Below, one piece after another: positions 16,879 to 25,259 of a stretch of 64,000 nt of DNA. The translations under genes were made by a program, and so were the position numbers. The DNA is taken from the NCBI GenBank assembly GCA_965277495.1, contig OZ255824.1, forward strand, positions 3,534,001-3,598,000. The letters are read 5' to 3'. Position 1 is the first letter of the stretch. Every line of letters starts with the position of its first letter. The notes under the pieces were generated by a model. The model was not told where the DNA came from and did no database searches. It saw nothing but the letters and a program-made list of their open reading frames with translations. The DNA comes from CAHJXG01 sp965277495. Lineage in GTDB: Bacteria > Pseudomonadota > Alphaproteobacteria > Acetobacterales > Acetobacteraceae.

Positions 16879-16883
16879 GGCGG

Positions 16884-17471
16884 ATGGGCGAGACAATGGA
16901 CGAGGCCACGGCTGGTACTGCGCGCGAGATGCCGCGGATGCAGCAGCGCTACAATTCCGAGATCAAGGCCAAGCTGCAGGCGGAGTTCAACTACAAGAAC
17001 CCGATGCAGGTGCCCAAGCTCGAGAAGATCGTGATCAACATGGGCGTGGGCGAGGCGGCCGGCGACCAGAAGAAGTTGGACGCGGCTTTGGCGGAGCTGA
17101 TGCTGATTGCTGGGCAGAAGCCGGTGAAAACGCTAGCAAAGAAGGCGATAGCCGGGTTCAAGATCCGGGAGGGGTTGCCGATTGGCTGTAAGGTGACGCT
17201 ACGCAAGTCGCGGATGTTCGAGTTCCTGGACCGGTTGGTGACGATTGCCCTGCCGCGGGTGCGCGATTTTCGAGGCATTCCGGCCGGCAAGGGCTTTGAC
17301 GGCCGCGGCAACTTTGCCATGGGGTTGAAGGAGCAGATCATCTTTCCGGAGATTGAGTACGACAAGGTGACCGATGTTCGGGGCATGGACATCGTGTTCG
17401 TGACTACGGCGAAGACGGATGCCGAGGCGAAGGCGCTTTTGAAGGCGTTTGACGTTCCGTTTGCCGCTTAA
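16884..17471 (+). CDS. rplE: 50S ribosomal protein L5
   Basis: 5S rRNA-binding protein of the central protuberance. It has 195 residues. The L5 core starts near residue 15 (MQQRYNSEIKAKLQAEF) after a short acidic extension and includes VPKLEKIVINMGVGEAAGD and the GLKEQIIFPEIEYDKV motif. A closer start within the extension is possible. A 73-bp gap separates it from rpsN. Confidence 0.97.
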   Translation: MGETMDEATAGTAREMPRMQQRYNSEIKAKLQAEFNYKNPMQVPKLEKIVINMGVGEAAGDQKKLDAALAELMLIAGQKPVKTLAKKAIAGFKIREGLPIGCKVTLRKSRMFEFLDRLVTIALPRVRDFRGIPAGKGFDGRGNFAMGLKEQIIFPEIEYDKVTDVRGMDIVFVTTAKTDAEAKALLKAFDVPFAA

Positions 17472-17544
17472 GCCAGATTTCAACGCGTTTGGAAAACCGC
17501 CGTCTTTCGGGTTTGGATGCGGCAGGTTCCGAGGAGTATAGCAG

Positions 17545-17850
17545 ATGGCCAAGACATCCGCGGTGAACCGCAACCTGAAGCGGGAACGCATGTCGTCCCG
17601 CGATAAGGCGAAGCGGGCTGAGTTGAAGGCGCAGGTGATGGATCGCACTGCGCCGGTCGAGGAGCGGTTTGAGGCGACGATGAAGCTGGCGCAGTTGCCG
17701 CGGAATGGTGCGGTGGTACGCGTGCGGCTGCGGTGCGCTTTGACTGGGCGCCCGCGCGGCAATTACCGGAAATTCAAGCTTTCTCGCAACATGCTGCGTG
17801 CGCTGGCCAGTTCTGGGCAGTTGCCGGGCATGGTCAAGGCAAGCTGGTAA
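17545..17850 (+). CDS. rpsN: 30S ribosomal protein S14
   Basis: Small-subunit head protein. It has 101 residues, the long zinc-independent type: the zinc-site cysteine pairs of the short form are absent. The C-terminal segment RCALTGRPRGNYRKFKLSRN is diagnostic. A GAGGAG ribosome-binding site lies just upstream. Confidence 0.97.
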   Translation: MAKTSAVNRNLKRERMSSRDKAKRAELKAQVMDRTAPVEERFEATMKLAQLPRNGAVVRVRLRCALTGRPRGNYRKFKLSRNMLRALASSGQLPGMVKASW

Positions 17851-17862
17851 GGGGACGGCGCG

Positions 17863-18261
17863 ATGTCGATGTCCGATCCGTTGGGTGACATGATCACCCG
17901 CATCCGCAACGCGCAGCGCAGCCGGCATACGGTGTGCGTGGCGCCGGCTTCGAAGCTGCGTGCAAATGTGCTGGAGGCGCTGAAGCGCGAGGGATTTATC
18001 CGCGGTTATGCTGCCGAGGAACTGCGCCCGGGCGTGGCCCAGTTCCGCATCGAGCTGAAGTACAGTGAGGGCGAGCCGGTGATCAAGGAGATCACACGGG
18101 TGTCCAAGCCGGGGCGGCGGGTTTACTCCAAGATCAAGGAGTTGCCGCGGGTGTATGCCGGGTTGGGCATCTCGATCCTATCGACGCCGCGTGGCGTTTT
18201 GAGCGATGGCGAGGCGCGTGCTGCCAATGTTGGCGGCGAAGTCTTGTTCCGCGTGTTCTAA
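17863..18261 (+). CDS. rpsH: 30S ribosomal protein S8
   Basis: Central-domain 16S rRNA-binding protein. It has 132 residues: SDPLGDMITRIRNAQRS near the start, and the C-terminal region with GLGISILSTPRGVLSDGEAR. A second in-frame ATG at 17869 could be used instead. In E. coli S8 represses the spc operon; no matching site is recognisable here. Confidence 0.98.
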   Translation: MSMSDPLGDMITRIRNAQRSRHTVCVAPASKLRANVLEALKREGFIRGYAAEELRPGVAQFRIELKYSEGEPVIKEITRVSKPGRRVYSKIKELPRVYAGLGISILSTPRGVLSDGEARAANVGGEVLFRVF

Positions 18262-18275
18262 GGGAGCACGGTAGA

Positions 18276-18809
18276 ATGTCTCGTGTAGGCAAATATCCGG
18301 TCGATGTGCCGGCTGGCGTGCAGGTTGCGGTAGTGGACCGTGTGCTGACGACCAAGGGCAAGCTTGGCACCATGTCGTTGCCGCTGACGGACTATGTGGA
18401 CGCGGCTATTGAGAACAACCAGGTCACGATCACGCCGCGCACCAACGAGAGCCAGGCGCGCATGATGTGGGGCACCACGCGTGCGTTGCTGGCCGCGATG
18501 GTGCAGGGCGTTTCGGTGGGGTTCACGAAGACGTTGGAGATTACCGGGACCGGGTTCCGTGCCAGCGTGCAGGGAAAGAACCTGGTGATCAACCTCGGGT
18601 TTTCGCATGACGTCGTGTATCCGGTGCCGGAGGGCATTACGATCACGACGCCGCGTCCGACGGCGATCACCCTTGCCGGGGTCGACAAGCGGCAGGTTGG
18701 GCAGGTTGCGGCCGAGATCCGGAGTTTCCGTCCGCCTGAGCCGTATAAGGGCAAGGGCGTGAAGTACGAGGGCGAGCAGATCCGGCGCAAGGAAGGCAAG
18801 AAGAAGTAA
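18276..18809 (+). CDS. rplF: 50S ribosomal protein L6
   Basis: Large-subunit protein near the factor-binding site. It has 177 residues in two related domains. It opens SRVGKYPVDVPAGVQVAVVD, with the C-terminal signature RPPEPYKGKGVKYEGEQIRR. It ends 1 bp before rplR. Confidence 0.98.
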   Translation: MSRVGKYPVDVPAGVQVAVVDRVLTTKGKLGTMSLPLTDYVDAAIENNQVTITPRTNESQARMMWGTTRALLAAMVQGVSVGFTKTLEITGTGFRASVQGKNLVINLGFSHDVVYPVPEGITITTPRPTAITLAGVDKRQVGQVAAEIRSFRPPEPYKGKGVKYEGEQIRRKEGKKK

Positions 18810-18810
18810 G

Positions 18811-19173
18811 ATGAGCGTTCCACAGGATCTCAAAACCCGGCGGCGTGAGCGGCTGCGGTTTCAGTTGCGACAGAAGTCAGCCGGGCGGCCGCGGTTGTCG
18901 GTGTTCCGTTCGGGCAAGCATATCTATGCTCAGGTCATTGACGATGCGGAGCGCCGGACTTTGGCGGCGGCTTCGAGTCTGGACAAGGGGTTGCGTGAGG
19001 CGTTGCGGACCGGGGCGGACAAGGATGCTGCGGCGGCGGTGGGTAAGTTGGTTGCCGAGCGTGCCATGGCGGCTGGCGTGACCAAGGTCGTGTTCGACCG
19101 GGGCGCGTATTTGTATCACGGCCGCGTCAAAGCGCTGGCCGACGCCGCCCGCGAGGGCGGGCTGGCGTTTTGA
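18811..19173 (+). CDS. rplR: 50S ribosomal protein L18
   Basis: 5S rRNA-binding protein of 120 residues. Visible signatures are RPRLSVFRSGKHIYAQVIDD and the C-terminal VVFDRGAYLYHGRVKALAD. It lies between rplF and rpsE in the canonical order. Confidence 0.97.
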   Translation: MSVPQDLKTRRRERLRFQLRQKSAGRPRLSVFRSGKHIYAQVIDDAERRTLAAASSLDKGLREALRTGADKDAAAAVGKLVAERAMAAGVTKVVFDRGAYLYHGRVKALADAAREGGLAF

Positions 19174-19184
19174 GGGATTAGATT

Positions 19185-19760
19185 ATGGCACGTGAAGCAA
19201 GGGATGGCGGGCGTGGCGGCCGCGACCGGGATCGCGACCGGGACGGCGACGACCTGATTGACAAGCTGGTCACCATCAACCGGGTGGCAAAGGTTGTGAA
19301 GGGTGGACGGCGGTTCGCGTTTGCGGCGCTGGTTGTCGTCGGTGACCAGAAAGGGCGCGTCGGCTATGGCGCTGGCAAGGCGCGCGAGGTGCCGGAGGCG
19401 ATACGCAAGGCGACTGAGCGGGCGAAGAAGGCGATGATCCGCGTGCCGATGAAGGAGGGCCGGACCCTGCATCACGACGTGGAGGGGACATTCGGCGCCG
19501 GGCATGTGGTGCTGCGGTCCTGCACGGCGGGAACGGGGATTATCGCTGGCGGCCCGATGCGTGCGGTGTTCGAGACGCTCGGGATTGGCGACGTGGTTGC
19601 GAAGTCGCTCGGCAGCCGCAACCCGCATAACATGGTGAAGGCGACCTTTGCAGCGTTGCAGCGTTGCGGCAGCCCACGCAGCGTAGCGGCTCGGCGCGGC
19701 AAGAAGGTGTCCGACATCCTTGGCAAGCGCGATGCCGCTTTGGAGGGCGTAGATGCCTGA
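19185..19760 (+). CDS. rpsE: 30S ribosomal protein S5
   Basis: Decoding-fidelity protein. It has 191 residues. The first ~22 are an Arg/Asp/Gly-rich extension (repeats of RDRD), before the conserved LIDKLVTINRVAKVVKGGRR. The central KGRVGYGAGKAREVPEAIRK and C-terminal SLGSRNPHNMVKATFAAL are typical. Its end overlaps the rpmD start by 8 bp. Confidence 0.97.
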   Translation: MAREARDGGRGGRDRDRDRDGDDLIDKLVTINRVAKVVKGGRRFAFAALVVVGDQKGRVGYGAGKAREVPEAIRKATERAKKAMIRVPMKEGRTLHHDVEGTFGAGHVVLRSCTAGTGIIAGGPMRAVFETLGIGDVVAKSLGSRNPHNMVKATFAALQRCGSPRSVAARRGKKVSDILGKRDAALEGVDA

Positions 19761-19974
19761 TCTTAAGGAGACGACGGACAAGGCGGCGGGGAGGGCGACG
19801 GTCCGGTTCACGCAGATTGCGTCCGGGCTTGGGCGCAAGAAAGATCAAATCCAGACTCTGACTGGTTTGGGGCTTGGCAAGCTGCGGCGTACGCGTGAGC
19901 TAGAAGATACGCCGTCGGTGCGCGGGATGCTGCGGAAGGTTGCGCATCTGGTCAGGGTAGAGGAGCGGTCATGA
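19753..19974 (+). CDS. rpmD: 50S ribosomal protein L30
   Basis: Small large-subunit protein. It has 73 residues, somewhat longer than the usual ~60 because of an N-terminal extension before the core (RFTQIASGLGRKKDQIQTLT, then RGMLRKVAHLVRVEE). It overlaps rpsE and shares an ATGA junction with rplO, which supports co-translation. Confidence 0.96.
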   Translation: MPDLKETTDKAAGRATVRFTQIASGLGRKKDQIQTLTGLGLGKLRRTRELEDTPSVRGMLRKVAHLVRVEERS

Positions 19975-20474
19975 AGTTGAATGAACTGCGGGATAATCCT
20001 GGGGCGCGGCTGAAATTCAAGCGGTTGGGCCGGGGTATTGGGTCCGGCAAGGGCAAGACGTCCGGCAAGGGCGTCAAGGGCCAAAAGGCGCGCGAGGGCG
20101 TGTCGCTGAACGGGTTTGAGGGTGGCCAGCTGCCGATTTATCGGCGGCTGCCCAAGCGCGGCTTCCACAATATGTTCCGCAAGGAATATGCCCCGGTGAA
20201 CCTTGGCTCAATCGATAAAGCGTTGGCCTCGGGGCGGTTGGCGGCCGATCAGCCGATTACGGCCGAGACGCTGCAGGCGGCAGGGTTGGCGCGGTTGAAC
20301 AAGGTTGATGGCGTTCGGTTGCTTGCGACGGGTGCGATTAGGCGCTCGATCTCGATCACGGTGTCGGGCGCTTCGGCTACGGCGATTGCGGCGGTTGAGG
20401 CGGCGGGCGGGTCGGTGACGCTCCTGGTGCCGGTGGCTGCCACGGACGCCGTTGCGAGCGCGCCGCCTGCATAA
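19971..20474 (+). CDS. rplO: 50S ribosomal protein L15
   Basis: Late-assembly large-subunit protein. It has 167 residues: MKLNELRDNPGARLKFKRLG, the Gly/Lys-rich GSGKGKTSGKGVKGQKAREG, and FEGGQLPIYRRLPKRGF are hallmarks. The C-terminus carries an Ala/Val-rich tail. A 129-bp gap to secY holds no evident gene. Confidence 0.98.
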   Translation: MKLNELRDNPGARLKFKRLGRGIGSGKGKTSGKGVKGQKAREGVSLNGFEGGQLPIYRRLPKRGFHNMFRKEYAPVNLGSIDKALASGRLAADQPITAETLQAAGLARLNKVDGVRLLATGAIRRSISITVSGASATAIAAVEAAGGSVTLLVPVAATDAVASAPPA

Positions 20475-20603
20475 CGGCGGGACGGCCGTTGGTTGCTTGC
20501 GTCATGGCTTTGCCTGGCGGCAAACTGAACGGATATGGGGCGGCGTCCCGGGGCCCATCTGGGGTAACCCGCGGGCGCCGTATCTACGAGGGGGGATCTG
20601 ACT

Positions 20604-21947
20604 ATGGCCTCGGCGGCCGAGCAGCTTGCGGCGAACCTGAACCTTGGCACGCTGGGGAAGGCGACGGAACTCAAGAAGCGCATCTGGTTCACCTTGGGTG
20701 CGTTGCTGGTGTATCGTATTGGGACCTACATTCCCGTGCCGGGGGTGGACGCCTCGGTGATGGGTGAGTTGATGTCGCAGCACGGCGGCGGCATCCTGGG
20801 CCAGTTCGACATGTTCAGCGGTGGGGCGCTGGGCCGGATGACGGTCTTTGCCCTCAATCTCATGCCGTATATTAGCGCCAGCATCATCGTGCAGTTGATG
20901 TCGGCGGCGGTGCCTTCGCTCGAGACGTTGAAGAAAGAGGGTGAGAGCGGGCGTAAGAAACTCAACCAGTATACGCGGTACCTCACGGTGCTGATTGCTT
21001 TGGTGCAGTCGTATGGGATTGCGGTTGGGCTGGAGGGAATGCACGGCTCGTTCAGCGCGGCGGTGGTCGATCCCGGGGTATTTTTCCGGGTTTCGTGCGT
21101 CATCTCGTTGGTGGGCGGCACGATGTTCCTGATGTGGATTGGCGAGCAGATTACGGCGCGAGGCGTCGGCAACGGCACCAGCCTGATCATATTTGCCGGC
21201 ATCGTTGCGAACCTTCCGCACGCGTTGGCTAATCTGTTGGAACTTGGCCGGACGGGTGCGCTGTCGCCGATCTTCATCCTGCTGTTCATCGTCATTGCGG
21301 TGGCGGTGATTGCTTTCGTGGTGTTCATGGAGCGTGCGCAGCGCCGGGTGAATATCCAGTATCCGAAGCGGCAGGTCGGACAGCGGATGTTCGGGGGCGA
21401 CAGCACGCACATGCCGCTCAAGGTGAATACTGCGGGCGTGATCCCACCGATATTTGCGAGTTCGATCCTGCTGATTCCGGCGACGATCGCCGGGTTCTCG
21501 CAAAACAATCCAAATTCCTGGCTGCCGTGGATTGGACAGAAGCTCGGCCATGGCGAGCCGCTGTATATGCTGGCCTATGCCGGCATGATCATCTTCTTTT
21601 CGTATTTCTATACGGCTGTGGTGTTCAATCCGCAGGAGACAGCGGATAATTTGAAGAAGTACGGCGGGTTCATCCCGGGAGTGCGTCCTGGCGCGAATAC
21701 GGCGGCGTATTTCGACGCGATCTTGGCCCGGTTGACCACGGTTGGGGCGCTTTACCTTTGCGTTGTTTGCCTACTTCCGGAAATCCTTATCAGCCGCTAC
21801 GGCGTGCCGTTCTACTTCGGCGGCACCAGCCTGATGATCATCGTTTCGGTGACCATGGACACCGTCACGCAGATACAATCGCACCTTCTTGCGCATCAAT
21901 ATGAAGGCTTGATCCGGAAGTCGCGGGTGAAAGGGCGTCCGCGATGA
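20604..21947 (+). CDS. secY: Preprotein translocase subunit SecY
   Basis: Channel subunit of the Sec translocon in the inner membrane. It has 447 residues with about ten hydrophobic segments. The family motifs GTYIPVPGVD, GGALGRMTVFALNLMPYISA and the cytoplasmic loop with KRQVGQRMFGGDSTHMPLKV are clear. It is in the conserved place between rplO and adk and overlaps adk by 4 bp. Its spacing from rplO leaves room for separate control, but no promoter is obvious. Confidence 0.98.
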   Translation: MASAAEQLAANLNLGTLGKATELKKRIWFTLGALLVYRIGTYIPVPGVDASVMGELMSQHGGGILGQFDMFSGGALGRMTVFALNLMPYISASIIVQLMSAAVPSLETLKKEGESGRKKLNQYTRYLTVLIALVQSYGIAVGLEGMHGSFSAAVVDPGVFFRVSCVISLVGGTMFLMWIGEQITARGVGNGTSLIIFAGIVANLPHALANLLELGRTGALSPIFILLFIVIAVAVIAFVVFMERAQRRVNIQYPKRQVGQRMFGGDSTHMPLKVNTAGVIPPIFASSILLIPATIAGFSQNNPNSWLPWIGQKLGHGEPLYMLAYAGMIIFFSYFYTAVVFNPQETADNLKKYGGFIPGVRPGANTAAYFDAILARLTTVGALYLCVVCLLPEILISRYGVPFYFGGTSLMIIVSVTMDTVTQIQSHLLAHQYEGLIRKSRVKGRPR

Positions 21948-22618
21948 ACATCATCATCCTCGGGCCGCCCGGGGCTGGCAAAGGCACGCAAGCCAAGCGG
22001 CTGGAGCAACTTCACGGGCTCGCGCAAATTTCGACCGGCGACATGCTGCGCGCCGAGGTGAAGGCGGGCACCGAGGTCGGGCAACGCGCGAAGATGGTCA
22101 TGGAGTCTGGCCAGCTTGTGTCCGACGAGCTGATTATCGCCATGCTGGAAGGCCGCATACGTCAGCCGGACGCGGCGCGCGGGTTTATCCTGGATGGGTT
22201 TCCGCGCACGGTGAGGCAAGCAGAGGCGTTGGACGCCATGCTGCAACATGCTGGCTTGCGCATCGATGCGGTCATCGAGTTGAAGGTGGACGACGCGGCG
22301 CTGGTGGACCGCATCGCCGGCCGGTTCACCTGCGCGAAGTGCGGCGCCGGCTATCATGACACATTTCACAAGCCTCATGTCGAAGATACCTGCGACGTAT
22401 GCGGCAGCCATGAATTCCTGCGCCGTGCGGATGACCGGCGCGAGACGGTTGCGGCGCGTCTGGAGGCGTATCATACCCAGACGGCGCCGATCCTGCCGCA
22501 CTACCGCGATGCCGGACGGCTGGTGACGCTCGACGGCATGGCGGACGTGGACAGCGTGACGGCACAGGTCGGGGCGGTGCTGTCCGGCTTGTTGCACGGA
22601 GACATCACGAAAAGTTGA
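21944..22618 (+). CDS. adk: Adenylate kinase
   Basis: Converts ATP plus AMP to two ADP in the cytoplasm. It has 224 residues, the long form. The P-loop GPPGAGKGTQAKRL is at residues 7-20. The LID domain contains a four-cysteine zinc-site pattern (CAKCGAGY, then CDVCGS), and DGFPRTVRQAEALD is present. It starts within the secY stop (ATGA), the standard spc arrangement. rpsM follows without an rpmJ gene. Confidence 0.98.
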   Translation: MNIIILGPPGAGKGTQAKRLEQLHGLAQISTGDMLRAEVKAGTEVGQRAKMVMESGQLVSDELIIAMLEGRIRQPDAARGFILDGFPRTVRQAEALDAMLQHAGLRIDAVIELKVDDAALVDRIAGRFTCAKCGAGYHDTFHKPHVEDTCDVCGSHEFLRRADDRRETVAARLEAYHTQTAPILPHYRDAGRLVTLDGMADVDSVTAQVGAVLSGLLHGDITKS

Positions 22619-22800
22619 TATGAATGCGTTGACTTGTGCTCCGAGGCGGGTATATTCCGCGCCCTTGCCTCCATGCCGCTCGCGGGTTGGCTGGCTCGTC
22701 CATTTCAGGAATCCTCAGCGCATCGGCGAGCAGGGATTTGCCAAAGCCTCAACGCCATGCGGCGAGCTGCATGGTTTTGGGGCGACCAGGAGTTAGTAGC

Positions 22801-23178
22801 GTGGCCCGTATTGCCGGTGTGAACGTCCCGACCAACAAGCGCGTGCTGATTAGCTTGCGTTATATTTATGGCATCGGCCCATCGAACGCGGTCGATATCT
22901 GCAAGCAGCTTGGCATTCCCGATGACCGCCGGGTGAACCAGCTCTCGGATGACGAGGTGTTGCGGATTCGTGAGCTGATCGACCGTGACTATCGCGTCGA
23001 GGGGGACCTTCGGCGTGAAGTAGCGATGAACATCAAGCGGCTGATGGACCTTGGCTGCTATCGGGGCTTGCGGCATCGCCGGGGCCTGCCGGTGCATGGC
23101 CAGCGCACGCACACGAACGCCCGGACCCGCAAGGGCAAGGCGGTGGCGATTGCCGGTAAGAAGAAGGTTACCAAGTAG
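22801..23178 (+). CDS. rpsM: 30S ribosomal protein S13
   Basis: Small-subunit head protein at the subunit interface. The start is GTG at 22801, giving ARIAGVNVPTNKRVLISLRY after the first residue and 125 residues in total. AGGAG lies just upstream. The open frame back to 22636 is not S13-like. The C-terminal HGQRTHTNARTRKGKAVAI is diagnostic. The 182-bp gap from adk holds no gene that I can support. Confidence 0.97.
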   Translation: MARIAGVNVPTNKRVLISLRYIYGIGPSNAVDICKQLGIPDDRRVNQLSDDEVLRIRELIDRDYRVEGDLRREVAMNIKRLMDLGCYRGLRHRRGLPVHGQRTHTNARTRKGKAVAIAGKKKVTK

Positions 23179-23240
23179 CCGTTCGACGGCTTCGCTCGTT
23201 TGCCGTTTCGGCGGCGTAAGACACTGATAGGATCACCTCA

Positions 23241-23633
23241 ATGGCGAAGCCCGCCACGTCGCGTCCCCGCAAGAAGGAACGCAAGAACATCATCGCTGGG
23301 GTGGCGCACGTTGCTGCCACGTTCAACAACACGATGGTGACGATCACCGACGCGCAAGGCAATACGATTGCCTGGTCGTCGAGCGGGATGCAGGGTTTTA
23401 AAGGCAGCCGTAAATCCACGCCGTATGCTGCGCAGGTTGCGGCGGAGGACGCGGGCAAGAAGGCGCGCGAGCATGGGATGGAGACGCTCGAAATAGAGGT
23501 GAGCGGGCCGGGTTCTGGCCGGGAGAGCGCGTTGCGTGCGCTCCAGGCTGTGGGTTTCGCGATTACGGCAATCCGCGACATGACGCCGATTCCGCATAAC
23601 GGATGCCGCCCGCGCAAGCGCCGCCGGGTTTAA
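23241..23633 (+). CDS. rpsK: 30S ribosomal protein S11
   Basis: Platform protein of the 30S subunit. It has 130 residues: AHVAATFNNTMVTITDAQGN and the C-terminal IRDMTPIPHNGCRPRKRRRV are textbook S11. It lies between rpsM and rpoA as in other alpha operons. Confidence 0.98.
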   Translation: MAKPATSRPRKKERKNIIAGVAHVAATFNNTMVTITDAQGNTIAWSSSGMQGFKGSRKSTPYAAQVAAEDAGKKAREHGMETLEIEVSGPGSGRESALRALQAVGFAITAIRDMTPIPHNGCRPRKRRRV

Positions 23634-23701
23634 CCTTCTAGTTCGCCTTTGATACGGCGTCACCGACGGGTGACGCCGGTTATTCTGCTTGGAGATGATC
23701 C

Positions 23702-24721
23702 GTGGTCATCCAACGTAATTGGCAATCTTTGATCAAGCCGGAAAAGCTCGATGTCGAGCCTGGTTCCGATCCCCACCGCGTCGCCACCGTCGTTGCGGAG
23801 CCGCTCGAGCGCGGTTTTGGCATGACGCTCGGCAATGCTGTGCGCCGCGTGCTGCTCTCGTCGTTGCAGGGCGCTGCGGTCACGGCTGTGTCAATCGTCG
23901 GCGTGCTGCATGAGTTCAGCAGCATTCCGGGCGTGCGGGAAGACGTGACCGATATCGTGCTCAACATCAAGCAATTGGCGTTGCGGATGCACGGGGAAGG
24001 GCCGAAGCGCATGGTCCTGACCGCGACGGGACCCGGCGAGGTGACGGCGGAGAAGATCCAGACGGGTTCCGACATCGACGTCATGAACCCTGAACTGGTG
24101 ATTTGCACGCTCGATGACGGCGTGAAGCTCGATATGGAGTTCACGGTCAATCTCGGTAAGGGCTATGTTCCTGCGGCGAGCAACCGTCCGGAAGATGCGC
24201 CGATTGGGCTGATACCGATCGATGCAATCTATTCGCCGGTTAAGCGGGTGTCGTATCGGGTCGAGCCGACCCGTGTTGGCCAGGTTACCGACTATGACAA
24301 GCTTTTGCTGCAGGTCGAGACCAATGGCGCGGTTACGCCGGAAGATGCGGTGGCGCTTGCTGCGCGTATCTTGCAAGATCAGTTGCAGTTGTTCATCAAC
24401 TTTGATGAGCCGCAACTGGCGCGTGCGGACGATATTCATGATGACCTGCCGTTCAACCGCAATTTGCTGCGTAAGGTCGACGAGCTCGAACTGTCGGTGC
24501 GTAGCGCGAACTGCCTGAAGAACGACAATATCGTCTACATTGGCGATCTCGTACAGAAGACCGAGCAGGAGATGCTGCGGACGCCAAACTTTGGCCGCAA
24601 GTCTTTGAACGAGATCAAGGAAGTGCTTACGGCGATGGGCTTGGCGCTCGGGATGAGCGTGTCGGGTTGGCCGCCTGAGAACATCGAGGACTTGGCCAAG
24701 CGGCTGGACGAGCCGTTCTAA
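23702..24721 (+). CDS. rpoA: DNA-directed RNA polymerase subunit alpha
   Basis: Alpha subunit, scaffold of RNA polymerase assembly. It has 339 residues and starts with GTG at 23702. The N-terminal domain has EPLERGFGMTLGNAVRRVLL. The C-terminal domain, which binds UP elements and activators, is intact (DELELSVRSANCLKNDNI, then TPNFGRKSLNEIKEVL). It is followed by rplQ, completing the alpha operon. Confidence 0.99.
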   Translation: MVIQRNWQSLIKPEKLDVEPGSDPHRVATVVAEPLERGFGMTLGNAVRRVLLSSLQGAAVTAVSIVGVLHEFSSIPGVREDVTDIVLNIKQLALRMHGEGPKRMVLTATGPGEVTAEKIQTGSDIDVMNPELVICTLDDGVKLDMEFTVNLGKGYVPAASNRPEDAPIGLIPIDAIYSPVKRVSYRVEPTRVGQVTDYDKLLLQVETNGAVTPEDAVALAARILQDQLQLFINFDEPQLARADDIHDDLPFNRNLLRKVDELELSVRSANCLKNDNIVYIGDLVQKTEQEMLRTPNFGRKSLNEIKEVLTAMGLALGMSVSGWPPENIEDLAKRLDEPF

Positions 24722-24746
24722 GCGTTGAAAGAGTAGGAGCCACGCC

Positions 24747-25178
24747 ATGCGCCACGGTGTTTCCGGCCGCAAACTGAATGTCACGTCGAGCCACCGGTTG
24801 GCCATGTTCCGCAACATGGCGGTCGCGTTGATCAAGCATGAGCAGATCACCACGACGCTGCCCAAGGCGAAGGAACTGCGGCCGGTGGCGGAGAAGCTGA
24901 TCACGCTGGGCAAGCGCGGCGGCCTTCATGCGCGACGGCAAGCTCACGCGCAACTGCGGGACGAGGTAATCGTCGCCAAGCTTTTCACGGCGTTGGCGGA
25001 CCGTTACCGCGCGCGGTCCGGGGGATATACCCGAGTGCTCAAGGCCGGCGTCCGCTATGGCGACGCAGCCAGCATGGCCGTGATCGAGCTGGTGGATCGC
25101 GACCCGGCGGCCAAGGGCCAGGATAGCGGCCCGCGACCGGAGCTGATCGACGACGACGAGGACCAGCAAGCCGCCTGA
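24747..25178 (+). CDS. rplQ: 50S ribosomal protein L17
   Basis: Large-subunit protein near the tunnel exit. It has 143 residues: MRHGVSGRKLNVTSSHRLAM at the start and RSGGYTRVLKAGVRYGDAA in the core. An acidic C-terminal tail (ELIDDDEDQQAA) ends the protein. It is the last gene of the ribosomal superoperon. Only a weak GC stem follows, with no T-run. Confidence 0.98.
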   Translation: MRHGVSGRKLNVTSSHRLAMFRNMAVALIKHEQITTTLPKAKELRPVAEKLITLGKRGGLHARRQAHAQLRDEVIVAKLFTALADRYRARSGGYTRVLKAGVRYGDAASMAVIELVDRDPAAKGQDSGPRPELIDDDEDQQAA

Positions 25179-25259
25179 TAACCATGGCGCGCCCGTCGAT
25201 CGTTGGCGGGCGTGGGGTGGGTGCTCGCATGTGGTGACTGGCAGCATTACCTACCCATC

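Noticed and set aside
25183..25225. GC-rich short inverted repeat after rplQ considered as the superoperon terminator
   Set aside because: The stem is only 6-7 bp with a long loop and no T-run; not strong enough to list.
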